A DNA stretch of 64,000 nt from Bedellia somnulentella. Its lineage: Eukaryota > Arthropoda > Insecta > Lepidoptera > Bedelliidae. Each line of letters begins with the position of its first letter. The first letter of the stretch is position 1. Position numbers and translations under genes: made by a program. The stretch is from positions 4,898,001-4,962,000 of the forward strand of contig OY755182.1 of assembly GCA_963576735.1 (NCBI GenBank), read 5' to 3'. Positions 12,301-22,070 of this stretch are shown one piece after another. The notes beneath the pieces were generated by a model that was given only the letters and a program-made list of their open reading frames with translations, did no database searches and was not told where the DNA came from.

Positions 12301-15300
12301 AGGTGTAACAGAAGTGGAAGTATAGAAAACGTGTTAACAAATGTCTTTCTGAAACTCAATACTAATGTAATCGTGAAATGTGCCAACAATTCATATATGA
12401 ATATAAAATCAGAGGAGCGCGGCGACGAAGGCTGAAACACAGTTTCTGCTAAGTGAACATTCTACTTGCAAGTTGAATAATCAATATCATGTTCATGTTC
12501 GCAAACAATACACGTTTCTAAAATTTCGTAATTACTTAAGACTATTTTAGAAAGTAATTTATTGACTTATTGAACCCAGTCACAGATTATTACGTGTGAA
12601 AAAATGCTAATTAATATAATGCAGTTATTTTCTAATAGGGACAATATTAAATTATCGTTTAAAATTCGAAGAAGACGCAGGAAATACTGATTCAATATAA
12701 TAGAAATTGATAGGGTTCAATTATCTTATCAACTTATTCCACAATAAAATTACTTCTTAACACAAATAAAGGTCAAAGGGCTATTATCCGAACACGTATC
12801 ATCGACATGTTGGTCCACCAATGCATGAAAGAGTCGCTAGCTACAGCGACCTCTGGCGTGAATTTTTAAAATGATTTACGTAAACATGTCAATTGAAACG
12901 TCAAAACGCACAGCTGATTCGTTACTGCGTGGAATCTGGCTACCAGCAGGGCTGAAGACTTCCCCGAATGGATTTATAAATAGGATCCGTGCGCGTTTAG
13001 ACTACGCCCGTCGCGCACACACCGAAAGAGTGATAATAAAAAAGGACATTACCCTTTTTAACGCCGTATTCTTGATGTTTTGCAGCTCGTTTCTGATGAT
13101 GGAGAACTTCATCATTGTGTCGGAGGAGAATATAGAGCTGCCGAAAGCTAGGCCGGGATAGTCGGCGCACCTTCGTCTTCGCCTGTTTTCCCTTTCGGCC
13201 AGTACTTCCGTGCAGACGCTGGTGCACCGGAGGCGGGCCAGCTCGGCTGTCTCGGGGTCGTCGTCGGCGGACTCGGCCGGGGCCTCGGCGCCGTCGCCGG
13301 CCGACCGTTTCTCTCTTAAAAAGTAGTCATCGTCCGAATCGTCGTGCGATTCCGCACCCGTCAGTTTGTCTTCGATTTCGTCATTGGCACCGTCCTCGAA
13401 TGGATTGGAAAGTGCATCGTCACTACTCGTCCTTGTCACTAGAGGTTCACTATCACTATTGTTTGTGGGCACAAAGTCTGTTGTCGGTAGGACCGGTCGT
13501 TCGAGCCGCGAGGGTGTGAGGCGCGGATGGTGCTGGTGTCCGCGGCGGCGCGCGGGCGGGCGGCCGACGGGCGCGCGGGACCCCATGCTGCGGTCACGTC
13601 GCCGCCATCTTTACTAATGTTTTCATTAGCAACACGCGCCACTCCGCCACCTATACTACCGCCATCTATTGTTTACTCTGCGCAACGGCAACCGGCTAAC
13701 TTGCCCGTCTGTTTTATCGACTATAAGCGCGCGCGTCTGTTTGAAAACTTTCCGATGCCTATTTTAATAAATTGAAATTAACAATCAATTTGTTATGATA
13801 TAAACGACTTAAAAGTAAATCACGTCACGAATAGTTCGAATGCCGTTGTTTACTTTTTACTATAAAAGTTTGAATCGTATCAGAATCCGTCGGTACACCA
13901 TCGAACGAGGGTACAAACTATTTTCGATCGAGTGTTGGCAGGAGGCCATATGAGGTGGCGCGGGTTGAAAATAGCCGGCGCGCGGCAAACCCCCACAGCG
14001 CTGGGTTCACGGATGCATACTGCTGTATGAATGCTGTTCTTCACAACAACGCAAACATTAAACAGACGCACGAATCGGAATTTCGATAAAATTGAAACTG
14101 GAGATGACGTAACATCGCATACCGTTCGGTATGAAACGATATGCGCTCAATTCACTGGTGCAACAGTTTAATTATCTGTAAGCGATGCCAACGAAAAGTT
14201 GCGTTGCGTTTGCCAATTGCTCAAGGTTTGGTCACTGATCCCAATTAATGTAACCTATTAACGAATCGGAAACATACACCCTTAATTATATTCAGTTGAT
14301 GATCGAAGGTGAATGTGTCACGCACGGGTTTGTTTAATTACTAACTTATCTACAATTTACATCATAAACCTACATAAAACAATCCTTATATTAATGATGA
14401 ATCCCTATACAACGCATTAAAATTGCATACAATATTCTAAGGCACCTTCTATTTGAAGGCGTTGTTGATGTAGTTTTTTTAAAATTCCTAATATGCATTT
14501 CATACGACAACTTTTATGCCAATATATTTGTAAGTTTCAGCAGATTTTGAATTGTAATAACCACCTTTGGATGCTCTAGAAACTAACTGAAAGACTAAAA
14601 AACTATTCCAAAGTTCATTTCAATATTGATAGATTTCCAAAACATTTACGTAAATGGAGAGACTTGATCATATTTTCAAGACTACTTCAATTCGTCTCAA
14701 CCCAACTTTCAACCCTTAGAAACCAAATTCCAAACAATGCTTACGTTCTGTAGAGCCTTCTCCTTCTCTTCGAGCTCTGGCGTTGACCCTGCATGAGACC
14801 TTCCTGGGTCTGGTCGAGGTCGTTCTCGATGGTCTGGATCTTCTTTTGCAGGGCTCTGGCTTCTTCTTCGGCCTTTGGGAATGAGAAACATTGATTTTCA
14901 TATTAATTTTACTTTACGGATATTTATAGTAACATTTATTTTATTCAAATTAATTCATCGTAGTTTAAATAGTGATGGCTCGTTAGAAGCACCACCGCGT
15001 TACTTGCAAAGAAGCGTGAGTTCGAATCCTGAGTCGGGCCTATACTAATAAGCCTTTTCTAGTCATATGTGTATTTATTTAGTTATCTTAGTTGTTTACG
15101 ATGAGGGAAAACATTGTGAGGAAATCGTTAAGTTGTACTAAACTTCGTACAAAATGGCGATATGCCTACCCCCTATCAAGTGAGTACACTGTGCAAGCAT
15201 AAAGTGGGTTCTCTGAGCACTAGGCGACATTAATGGCATAAGATGGTTCAAACGTATTAGCTCGTCTGCCACCCCTTAACCGATATACGGCGTGGACTTT

Positions 15301-17672
15301 GAGTAGTGAATGAAGTATTTCAGCAGTAATGGTGTCGCATAATATACATAAAAAATACCCTGGTAGCTAAGTAGGGTAACTTAAGTACTAAAGAGCTTAT
15401 TCCATTACACTTTGTCGTTGCTGAATTCAGACGTCCTTCGAAGTTACTGCCGCAGACGCTTGTTATTCCACTACACAAATTTCAGTTCTAGCGTTCTGAA
15501 CGTTATTCCACTAGTCTGAATTCAGATTATGTGGCTTTCAGGCGTCTTCATTCAGACAAATGGAATAAGCTCTTAACCTTACAAACATTCAAGACAATAA
15601 ATTTTGAAAATGGGGTAGCCAGAGTTGGATATGTGCTCTTTTGAAGCTTAATACTATATCTTTTAAATCTTTTTTGTTCATGAAAACCTCATGTGGGGAT
15701 TATTATTATTACTAATAAATAAAGAATAAATAAAGGAAAGAAAAATTTCGACACAGGCGGGAATCGAACCCGCGACCTCGGGTATACGCCCCGACGCTGT
15801 GCCAATTGAGCCACCGACCGTGTCAATGGCTGCCAGTGCGTATACCCGAGGTCGCGGGTTCGATTCCCGCCTGTGTCGAAATTTTTCTTTCCTTTATTTA
15901 TTCTTTATTTATTAATACTATATCGTATAAAATATACTCGAAAGTCATAACAAGCTAACATACCGAACGTTAAATATAACAATCCTGACAACTCCGTTAT
16001 AATGCTGACATTTATTAATCTTCTCATACGAGTTCAAAATCAAATACTGTGAAAGCTAAGACTACATTTTATTTTTATTTCTGGAATGTTAAGAATCTTG
16101 AAGGGAATATGAAGATCTTTTATTGCTCTTATAGAGAAGTGAGATTAACATTTTTCTGGTTATAGAAATCTTAACAGTTCAGTTCAACTGTACAGTGTTG
16201 GGTTAAAAAAGCACTAACCTATTTCTACGCGTGCGTGTCGTAAGGGAAGACTTAAGGTCTTTTCGATTGATTGTTAGGCGATATAATTAGGAATCGATCA
16301 CTAAAAAACCTTTACAATATTTTACCTATTGGGTTATATTTTGTGTGGAGCAATTTTTAATGTTAAAACTCTGCACACGCCATTTCGCGATTTATAGCCG
16401 TGAGTATAGGTAGGAAGGTCACAGTTTACGGTGTACATATTTTTTTTTCCCTATTTTAATGTTATAGATTTACTTTATAAGGCGATTCCTAAGTTTAGTT
16501 TTATTGTTAAATCTGTATCTACTTTCTGATCGTAAATTAAGACCCGCTTTGTCACACCTTGGCCCACCCTAAGGATTACCACAATAACGGATCCTACGCG
16601 TCATCCCATCTATCCAAACCTGTTTTACTGTTAATTCTCTTGACATCACAAAAGTTCGTCATTTATTGAAATGTAACTTCCTTTATTCAAAAGTAAATAC
16701 TTGTATTAACATGGTGATTTTAAAAATTCTGTCGGATCCTTTCATTTTGAAGCTCTGGCTACCCTTTTTGGGATTTTTGGCCGTGAGTATGTATATGTAA
16801 GTTTGTTGTGGGATGTGCCTAGAAGGACCTAACCAACGATATTTAATTTAACTTCTAAAAGTAGCTTCGGGATTTCTTATAATCTTGAGTATAGTAATTT
16901 AAAGGCTTGATACCCATGAAAAAATCAGGACATGTTGCTTGTTTTAAATAAGTACACACAACAACTTTGAGTGGAGAAAAAATATTGTTGTATAATAAAG
17001 GTTGTAAGTGATGGGTCTCCAACCACATCGCCCTACAATCACTTAAGAGGCCACATAACTCTAGTCGCTATGTACGACATCCGCGGGAAGATAAGGGTTG
17101 TGTTATTGTATGCCATAACTTAATAGCTTGATATATAGGCTACTTTAAATTTCCCATTCATTACTAAGATCTGATAATCCGTGTAGATCGTTACCGTGTA
17201 GTGCCGGCTTAAGATGTCACTACCCCTTTCTACCCACGGGTGCCGTAAGAGGCGACTAAGGGTATGGGGCGTTTTTAGGTGTTTTTTTAATACCATCACC
17301 AATGATACCGCATTTACATGGTACGTATGGTAGCATCTACTCCCTTATCATCTTCCAAATGTGGCTGAGGAGTTTCTAGCTCTAAAGCTCTGGCTACACC
17401 ATGTTGGTATTTAAAGTCTTGAGTATATGTATGTGTATTTTTTTTCTATTCATAACTGAAGACCCTTAATGTCTACCTTCTCACCCCGAAGGTTGGTTTA
17501 TATGTGTGTTTGTATAATTTTCCATTCATAACTTACGAGTAAGACCCTAAAAGCCTACCTTCTCAGCGCGAAGGTTGGCATCCTTGGCCTCCTGCTCGCA
17601 CATGGCGGCGCGGTCCAGCGCGTTGTCCTTCTCCAGCTTCATCGCTTGCATCTTCTTCTTGATCGCGTCCAT
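276..17672 (-). CDS. Tm1: Tropomyosin-1 gene, alternatively spliced, 3' end outside window
   Basis: Tropomyosin is a dimeric coiled coil that lies along actin filaments. It regulates myosin access in muscle (with troponin) and filament stability in other cells. Nine coding exons on the minus strand reproduce the standard tropomyosin exon sizes: 114, 126 (here 128), 134, 118 and 71 nt. First exons are 1a (17672), an I/C-like exon (13586) and 1b (7625). Exon 2 follows 1a only. Exon 3 is common. Two versions each of exons 4 and 5 follow. Expected muscle path, by similarity to fly isoforms: 1a-2-3-4(2276)-5(1442). Expected cytoskeletal path: 1b-3-4(2887)-5(346). All joints are GT-AG and in phase except through exon 2, which carries two extra bases. 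Exons 6-9 (residues 189-284) must lie left of position 1. The 1b exon type identifies Tm1 rather than the simpler Tm2. Confidence 0.93.
347..2158 (-). other. Tropomyosin introns around exons 5 and 4
   Basis: Intronic sequence between the alternative exons (347-1371 and 1443-2158). No repeat family of the window and no ORF with a recognisable product was seen. It should hold the elements that enforce the choice between exon versions, but none can be named by eye. Confidence 0.5.
1372..1442 (-). CDS. Tm1: Tropomyosin alternative exon 5, muscle-like
   Basis: A 71-nt exon: [20 protein letters not shown] then AGE plus TC. Acceptor CCAG|GTT, donor TC|GTAGGT. It matches insect muscle tropomyosin around residues 165-188, and its last two bases fit the Ser normally found at the exon 5/6 joint. 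Confidence 0.95.
2159..2276 (-). CDS. Tm1: Tropomyosin alternative exon 4, muscle-like
   Basis: A 118-nt exon: (R)[20 protein letters not shown] through EEADKKYDE. It is bounded by CCAG|T and GAG|GTCTTT. The donor GTCTTT is weak compared with the other exons, which would suit regulated inclusion. [17 protein letters not shown] is the muscle-type sequence. Confidence 0.94.
2770..2887 (-). CDS. Tm1: Tropomyosin alternative exon 4, cytoskeletal-like
   Basis: A 118-nt exon: (R)[20 protein letters not shown] through EESDKKYEE. It is bounded by ATCAG|A and GAG|GTGAAC. The NRTNMEDD and [10 protein letters not shown] segments match the non-muscle version of insect Tm1. It is mutually exclusive with the exon at 2159-2276, which has the same length and phase. 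Confidence 0.94.
3259..3392 (-). CDS. Tm1: Tropomyosin exon 3 (common)
   Basis: A 134-nt exon encoding residues [20 protein letters not shown] through QAADESE plus two bases (CG). Both exon 4 versions complete an Arg codon. Acceptor GTAG|GCC, donor CG|GTGAGT. The heptad pattern is intact. Confidence 0.96.
3393..7481 (-). other. Tropomyosin intron 1b-3
   Basis: A 4.1 kb intron, mostly AT-rich with no repeat recognised. A GC-rich block lies at about 6895-7110, open on both strands but without a recognisable protein. A perfect CRE-type TGACGTCA palindrome lies at about 5385. It also lies inside the larger introns used by the 1a and I/C isoforms. Confidence 0.45.
7482..7625 (-). CDS. Tm1: Tropomyosin exon 1b (cytoskeletal N-terminus)
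   Basis: A 48-codon first exon, starting [20 protein letters not shown] and ending MRREE|GTAAGA. This is the insect non-muscle tropomyosin start. It is in phase 0 and joins exon 3 directly (REE-AESEV), skipping exons 1a and 2 and giving a shorter coil. The ATG is the first in-frame Met of the open stretch. A separate promoter must lie upstream, around 7630-8000. Part of that stretch is CpG-containing and includes AAAATGGCCGCC, but no TATA box is obvious. Confidence 0.93.
7626..9256. other. Upstream of tropomyosin exon 1b; putative promoter region
   Basis: It contains the presumed promoter of the cytoskeletal isoform (minus strand, 7630-8000). A TGACGTCA site lies near 8498. A short plus-strand ORF (ATG at 8790) runs into a strong donor-like GAA|GTAAGT at 8978. 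An inverted repeat (AATGAGAGGTTTTC near 8528 and its complement near 9047) encloses that ORF, so the block may be an old mobile element. Confidence 0.3.
9257..9642 (+). repeat. SINE-B copy with inverted tRNA-like head
   Basis: Body and tail (9379-9642) run on the plus strand: TTAATTTATCATGGTTG through the CACGTGAGTACACTGTC core to GAACG(TTTATG)n. The 5' tRNA-like head (9257-9377) lies in the opposite orientation. TTAATTTAT occurs in both halves. Confidence 0.8.
10435..10472. repeat. Perfect 18-2-18 palindrome
   Basis: TTTTAGCTATACATAATT, a TG spacer, then its exact reverse complement. It directly abuts the start of a SINE-A copy at 10474. Confidence 0.85.
10474..10720 (+). repeat. SINE-A copy, full length
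   Basis: Starts GCCGTGTAGTGTCGGCTTAG and ends ATAGCCGTGAGTATATGTATG. It carries the family's conserved GGTTGGAGACCC box, one base off the pol III B-box consensus GGTTCGANNCC. A short, diverged 5' fragment of the same family follows at 10826-10870. Confidence 0.85.
11428..11679 (+). repeat. SINE-A copy, full length
   Basis: A very well preserved member (GCTGTGTAGTGTCGGCTTAG to a TATG-repeat tail), nearly identical to the copies at 30592 and 48087, so probably a young subfamily. Confidence 0.87.
11680..13052. other. Tropomyosin intron downstream of the I/C exon
   Basis: AT-rich intronic DNA with no recognised gene or repeat, becoming more GC-rich from about 12920 towards the I/C exon. Confidence 0.4.
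13053..13586 (-). CDS. Tm1: Atypical Tm1-I/C-like alternative first coding exon
   Basis: A 178-codon GC-rich exon starts with [16 protein letters not shown]. It has an in-frame TAA 24 nt upstream of the ATG and no earlier in-frame Met. Residues 1-55 are basic and Pro-rich. Residues about 60-130 are acidic and Ser/Asp-rich (low complexity). The last 20 or so residues, [21 protein letters not shown], are amphipathic and look ready to join a coiled coil. The donor AGG|GTAATG is in phase 0, so it splices in frame to exon 3 (AESEVAAL). From memory, fly Tm1-I/C has a similar unusual N-terminus joined to a shortened tropomyosin coil and acts in kinesin-1-driven oskar mRNA transport. That function is inferred here from gene position and the C-terminal motif only. 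Confidence 0.75.
14745..14872 (-). CDS. Tm1: Tropomyosin exon 2, with two apparent +1 frameshifts
   Basis: This encodes [20 protein letters not shown] and on to QTQEGLMQ, then in a different frame [11 protein letters not shown]: residues 39-80 of tropomyosin. The family size is 126 nt; here 128 nt separate the acceptor (CCCAAAG|GCC) from the donor (AAC|GTAAGC). The extra bases appear to be one in a G run after the LMQ codons (around 14787-14789) and one in the following AAG codon (around 14775-14779). Read as written, the frame is lost and exon 3 would be misread. Splice sites and all other residues look intact, so an assembly or sequencing error is more likely than a dead gene, but a real allele cannot be excluded. 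Confidence 0.88.
14970..15303 (+). repeat. SINE-B copy, diverged
   Basis: A tRNA-like head with a recognisable B box (GAGTTCGAATCCTGAG), then the family core (GAGGGAAAACATTGTGAGGAAA) and a degraded 3' end. It is more diverged than the other copies, so it is an old insertion. Confidence 0.75.
15640..15824 (-). repeat. SINE-C copy with intact tRNA-like head
   Basis: On the minus strand a 75-nt tRNA-like body (15824 to 15750) starts GACACGG and ends CTGTGTC, giving a 7-bp acceptor stem (one G-T). It has a GGCTCAATTGG A-box region and a GCGGGTTCGATTCCCGC T-arm. A family-specific 3' region follows (GAAATTTTTCTTTCC onwards). The anticodon arm is not canonical, so it is a SINE head or tRNA pseudogene rather than a working tRNA. 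Confidence 0.75.
15713..15914. repeat. 77-bp perfect inverted repeat of SINE-C
   Basis: Arms 15713-15789 and 15838-15914 are exact reverse complements, with a 48-bp spacer. The left arm is the 3' half of the minus-strand SINE-C. The right arm is a second partial copy on the plus strand. Confidence 0.95.
16189..16420 (+). repeat. SINE-A copy, strongly diverged
   Basis: CAGTGTTGGGTTAAAAAAGC head, a degraded core, then ATAGCCGTGAGTATAGG. A further 3' fragment lies at 16740-16800, and a minus-strand 5' fragment at about 17000-17090. Confidence 0.55.
17194..17432 (+). repeat. SINE-A copy
   Basis: CCGTGTAGTGCCGGCTTAAG head, GAGGCGACTAAGGG core and GAGTATATGTATGTG tail. The middle is diverged. It sits 127 bp from tropomyosin exon 1a. 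Confidence 0.75.
17559..17672 (-). CDS. Tm1: Tropomyosin exon 1a (muscle-type N-terminus)
   Basis: This exon encodes 38 residues starting [20 protein letters not shown], the canonical muscle tropomyosin N-terminus needed for head-to-tail polymerisation. It is exactly 114 nt, ends AAG|GTAGGC and is in phase 0. The start codon sits in a good Kozak context (GCCGCCACC before ATG). The exon continues 5' to a splice acceptor (TTTTTGCAG) at about 17708, so 35 nt of 5'UTR is spliced to an upstream noncoding exon. Confidence 0.96.
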
Positions 17673-17707
17673 GGTGGCGGCTTGGTTTGTACTGTCGGGT
17701 TAGAAAA
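17673..17707 (-). other. Tm1: 5'UTR part of tropomyosin exon 1a
   Basis: Reading the minus strand, a T-rich tract ending TTTTTGCAG stops at 17708 and the exon would begin TTTTCTAACCC. This gives a 35-nt leader before the ATG. The acceptor implies at least one further upstream noncoding exon; the best candidate donor is at 21986. Confidence 0.6.
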
Positions 17708-20700
17708 CTGCAAAAAGAGATTTCAGATATGTTAGGACACATATCCTCTTCGTATCATGTCTGCCGACTTCTAGTAGGCCAGTGGATTCCTTCTGGTGCC
17801 CTTTAGTAGCCCTCCGTGGGTGGGGACATTAGTAGGAGAATAATATTTTATTTTTTAATTGTTATGTAACTGTCTATTCAAGTGTAATGTGCAATGATCT
17901 CCCACAATTTATATTCAAACATTTCTTTTTTGGTGATGAACGGAAACAAAACGATATTATAACATTTCCAACGCTTGAAGCAAGTGTTCAGATATCAGAA
18001 TAAACCCCATCTCATTTATATACCTTTTGTTAAAACGATTACTCCTAATTTGAAAACCAATTTACAGTCTTAAATCAGTACGATTAAGAAAGCACTTTAA
18101 GGTTATTTACGGAACCAAATGGTGCATTGATCCTGACGCGCTGAGTGCATTCCGACATACCGTTTACAACTGACTGTACATACGGTACAGCTCAGTGAGA
18201 ATAGATGGGATCATATTTTCCATTCTTAATCCTTATTCATGACAAGATACGATTATCTGTTATTTATAAATCCTATTTTTATGTGAAGTTTATTCAAAGA
18301 TGGGTTATTCGGGAACGATATTAGCTAGGCCTCGTTGATCATTACATCCATTTAATTTCATAACAGAATGTTTATTGTGATTTAGATTCAAGCTTGTGAC
18401 ATATGTTTTTTCTGACCTATAAATAAAAAAAAATTCAGTTAAATATTAAGTATTTTTTTACCAATTGAACTGAAAGTATTTATCTTAATATTTTAACTAT
18501 CAGCCGACGTTTTAAATTCATATACCATTTCAAAACATGAAGTTAAACAGTAACGGAGCTTCAGAAAAAAGTACTTTACGAAAATAAGAAACTAAAGGGC
18601 CTAAATTTGTACTTAGTAATGAGCAGACTCATGCAACAAAAACCAATCGAAACAAAACCCGATAAAATAAAAGTAGTTAATATCTAAGTGTGATTATCGT
18701 AATGACAGCAACCGCTTAGAAAAATGCAGTAAATGTAGGTTCACGGAATCGCAGATGATCGCAAAGATCAAAGTGACTTGGAACATCCAAGTTCAAGCAC
18801 CTCGGCAATTAGGCATCGAACGCTTGATTCGCCACAGCTACCGGCTACCGAACGGTAGTTCTTCATGGATGTTTGAGGATCATCGATTTGCTTTGAGACT
18901 TTCGCACTTTGACCGTTTTAGAACGTGTTGTAATGTAAGAAAAATCAGTGAAAATAAGTCAGGATAATTTGTCTTGTTTAATTAAGGAAAGACAAATTTT
19001 TCGTCAACAGACCATAGCTCAGTTGGCAGAGCGACCGGGGCACATACCCGCTTGTCGTGAGTTCGAGTTCTGCTGGTGTCGAAAATGTTTCTTTCCTTAT
19101 TGCCTCAAAAGTCAGGATATTTTGAATTTCTATTCGTAAATTGATTATCAAATTTTCTTTTCAGCTTATTCTTAATATTTTTATATATTAAATATCGGCT
19201 ATAGATCACCATATTGTTTAATATAGGCAATCGAAAAGAGCTTACTTGATTGTAAGTTTGTAATTGTTGTCACGGAACAAATATGAATTAAAGCAGCTGC
19301 GATATTAGTAAATTTATCCGAACTTTGACGCCCTAATATTGAACTTCCATTTTTTAATTTGTGTATTTGATTGTTTCATCTGCATAGAAATTGCAAAAAA
19401 CAGCCAGATTATCGATGTCTCTTGTAGAAATTATTTTCCTTTTCCGCTTTTAAATCAGAATACGAGATAGCATCAACTCAAGCTGACGATGCATTGATTA
19501 AGCCCGTAAGACTATCTAGGTTCTGCTTTAATATTTTCTGTAATACTTTTAATTCCTCTCTAGCCTTGTATTTTGATTATATTCACCCATAAAAGTCTTG
19601 CCTTTTCTTAAGTCAACGATTATATTCCGATTGTTCGGATACCTTAATAAGAGAAAAATTCTACGCATCTCCCTAATGATTTGTAAGTAGAAATAATCAC
19701 GATTATGACAACGATACTCGTAGAACACGTGAACTATGTCAAGATACGCGGCAATTTCATAATGAAAGAATGCAACCGCATCAAAACAAAGGCATTCCTC
19801 CGATTGTTTAAATATTATTCACGTAACATCGTATCTGTTATCTTCTTACAAACTATCTTGCCATATTTGTAACAGTACATTTCGATTATATTTAAAACAC
19901 GATTCTTTGATGTTAATCGGATTTTGAAACCTTTGCAATGTGTGTGTTTAACCACTGATGCTATTTATACTGAAATCTTGTAATACAAAATGTATACGAA
20001 TTGCAAAGGTCATAAGAGAAAAAAAAAACAGATTAAGCTAGCCCCGAAGAAAGTACAATTTAATGAGTAAGGGGTATGGGAAGGGATAGTTTCTAAATCA
20101 ACGTATTTAATACTTCAAAGTGCACATTTTAATTAAATCCAAAACTAAGAGAAAATCACTCATCATGTAGTTGCCTTCAGCGGGAAAGTAAAGTTTTTTA
20201 AAATGCGCCTCAGTCATTACTTAAATATGTAATTATTTATGGCTGTTAACATGATATATTCAGTTCTTAAGAAGTGACCAAGGATTAAGTCCCAAAATCA
20301 GCGAGGTCAATATTTCAACCTTAACATTTCACCGTTCCACTTGACAAAATAAACATGGGTGATTTTGATTCCCGCTAAAACCCGTTTTGTATCAGTTTCA
20401 TTTAACGAAGGTTTCAAATTTTTATACATACTAAAAATTTTAATCATTCAAGCTATTTTTATTCATAAGACGATTATCGAATTAAATTTGACTTATTTTC
20501 CTTAAATAGTAATGTTACTGAGTAGATAATTTATTAATCTTTATAGATTAACAGATTACCGCCTTTGCTATCAAGCTGCAATCGAAGTGATCATAAAATA
20601 AGTTAATTTGTGTAACAAACAAACTTTCTTTAACATGAAATTATAAATTATTATAACTAAATCACACATGGATTTGTATCTCATTTTCATTCCTTTTAGT

Positions 20701-21985
20701 ATCAATTACTGAAAGTACAAGCATGTTTTCTACATTTTTTGTAGTAAGGGAATCACAAATTTATTAATTGATATATCGACGTCTATATTGTATATATTAA
20801 ATAATCTTCATGTGAATTGACATACCTTTTAATTTGGATATCGAACAAGTATAATGTCGTATTATAATCTAATCAATCTAACTTTATGAAGAACTTTTTA
20901 TTGCATCGAATACTTATTGTGAAATCAATATGATAGTTTTAATTGGCATTAGACACCAAGTTGGCAGAACATCAAAATATATATGGTGAAGCAACTATTA
21001 TTGATGTTAAAGGACAGCGACAAATGGGTTAGTATTGTAAGCAAATTGATATATCTTCAATTGACGCGCGTTAGTTTCGCCCTGATTATATATATTTTTG
21101 TTTTATTGTTTACGATACGTTACTTTCGTGGCAAGGTTTCAAACATTCTACAAGGCATGTCCAAATAAGTATACATTGACTGCGATCCATTAGATCACTT
21201 GGTTATTGAATTTGGTGGTTCAATTTAATTTATTGAAATGTGCTTTGTATCAAAAGTAGAAGAAGTATTTTTTTCGAATCATTTCACTGTCAATATTTTA
21301 TTAATAAATTCATTAAAAACTTAAGAATCATCAAAGTCATGGCGTTGGGTACCATATAATGCTTACAACATCTTACATCCAATAAACATAAATAGAAACT
21401 TTGTCAAACATTACAAAAAAAAACAAAATCCCAGATGGCATTTTCTAAATATACGCGCTGAAAAAAGTTGCGATAATAAACATTAGCGATGTGTGGGTGT
21501 AGGTGCGGGGCGCATGCGTGAAGTCTCACATTCTATTGGTCGCTGGCTGGCAGGTTGCCAAAAGCGCGGGAGAACGCAAACAGCCGATGATTCCTATTGG
21601 TCAGGAAATCTAATCTAGCACCGCGCTAATTCAAAAATAGATTCTAGTTTTAGCGACGAAACTTTTTAACATCACCAAGATGAAACGGAAAGGATTATTT
21701 TTAAAACATTAATTTAATAATCGCTGATTAAATTTTAAATCCTGATGAATTATTCTTGATGCACATATAATTCTATCGAAACATTTGCAACAGGATGCAG
21801 TCCTGGTGGTACAGGATTTAATCAAGTTTCGCGGAATCTCGATCCGGTGTACAAGAAATGAGCCTACTTACCGCAAGAAATTACAAAAAACTTAAAGATT
21901 ACACAGTCCAGGCCAATAGAAATAGTGAGAATAGCACGAGAATTCACTGTAACACAACTGAAGCACTGTTAGTGGGCTTACTTAC
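17708..21985 (-). other. Putative first intron of tropomyosin
   Basis: 4.3 kb of AT-rich DNA. It holds a diverged SINE-C head at 19008-19095. A CpG-rich block at about 21480-21620 has an NRF1-like GCGCATGCGT (21510) and two inverted CCAAT boxes (ATTGG at 21535 and 21596). No other gene-like signal was seen. Confidence 0.4.
19008..19095 (+). repeat. SINE-C head fragment, diverged
   Basis: CATAGCTCAGTTGGCAGAGC keeps the A box and GAGTTCGAGTTC the B box, followed by TGTCGAAAATGTTTCTTTCC as in the other copies. The acceptor stem is broken. An ORF across it is incidental. Confidence 0.65.
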
Positions 21986-22070
21986 ATGTCGAGTCGACGA
22001 GAGCTGTGGTGCGACTGGCGCGGGCAGCCGGCGATCTTACGGTGTCGCCTTACCGCCCCGCGAAAGGAGA
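21986..22070 (-). other. Candidate noncoding first exon of tropomyosin
   Basis: On the minus strand a GC-rich stretch ends TCGACTCGACAT|GTAAGTAAG, an almost ideal splice donor, 4.3 kb upstream of the acceptor of exon 1a (17708). It has no long ORF, which fits a 5'UTR exon. The transcription start is not defined; a CCAGTC just upstream could be an initiator. It is assigned to Tm1 by position and strand only. Confidence 0.4.

Noticed and set aside
13005..13052. Extension of the I/C exon by 16 residues to the ORF stop
   Set aside because: An in-phase donor AGG|GTAATG at 13053 ends the exon. The following residues are intronic.
13366..13775. ORFs on the plus strand opposite the I/C exon
   Set aside because: They are GC-rich shadows of the minus-strand coding exon and have no homology pattern or splice sites.
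15750..15824. A tRNA gene on the minus strand
   Set aside because: Acceptor stem and T-arm fold well, but the anticodon arm is irregular and the sequence continues into a repeated 3' region shared with other copies, so it is a SINE head.
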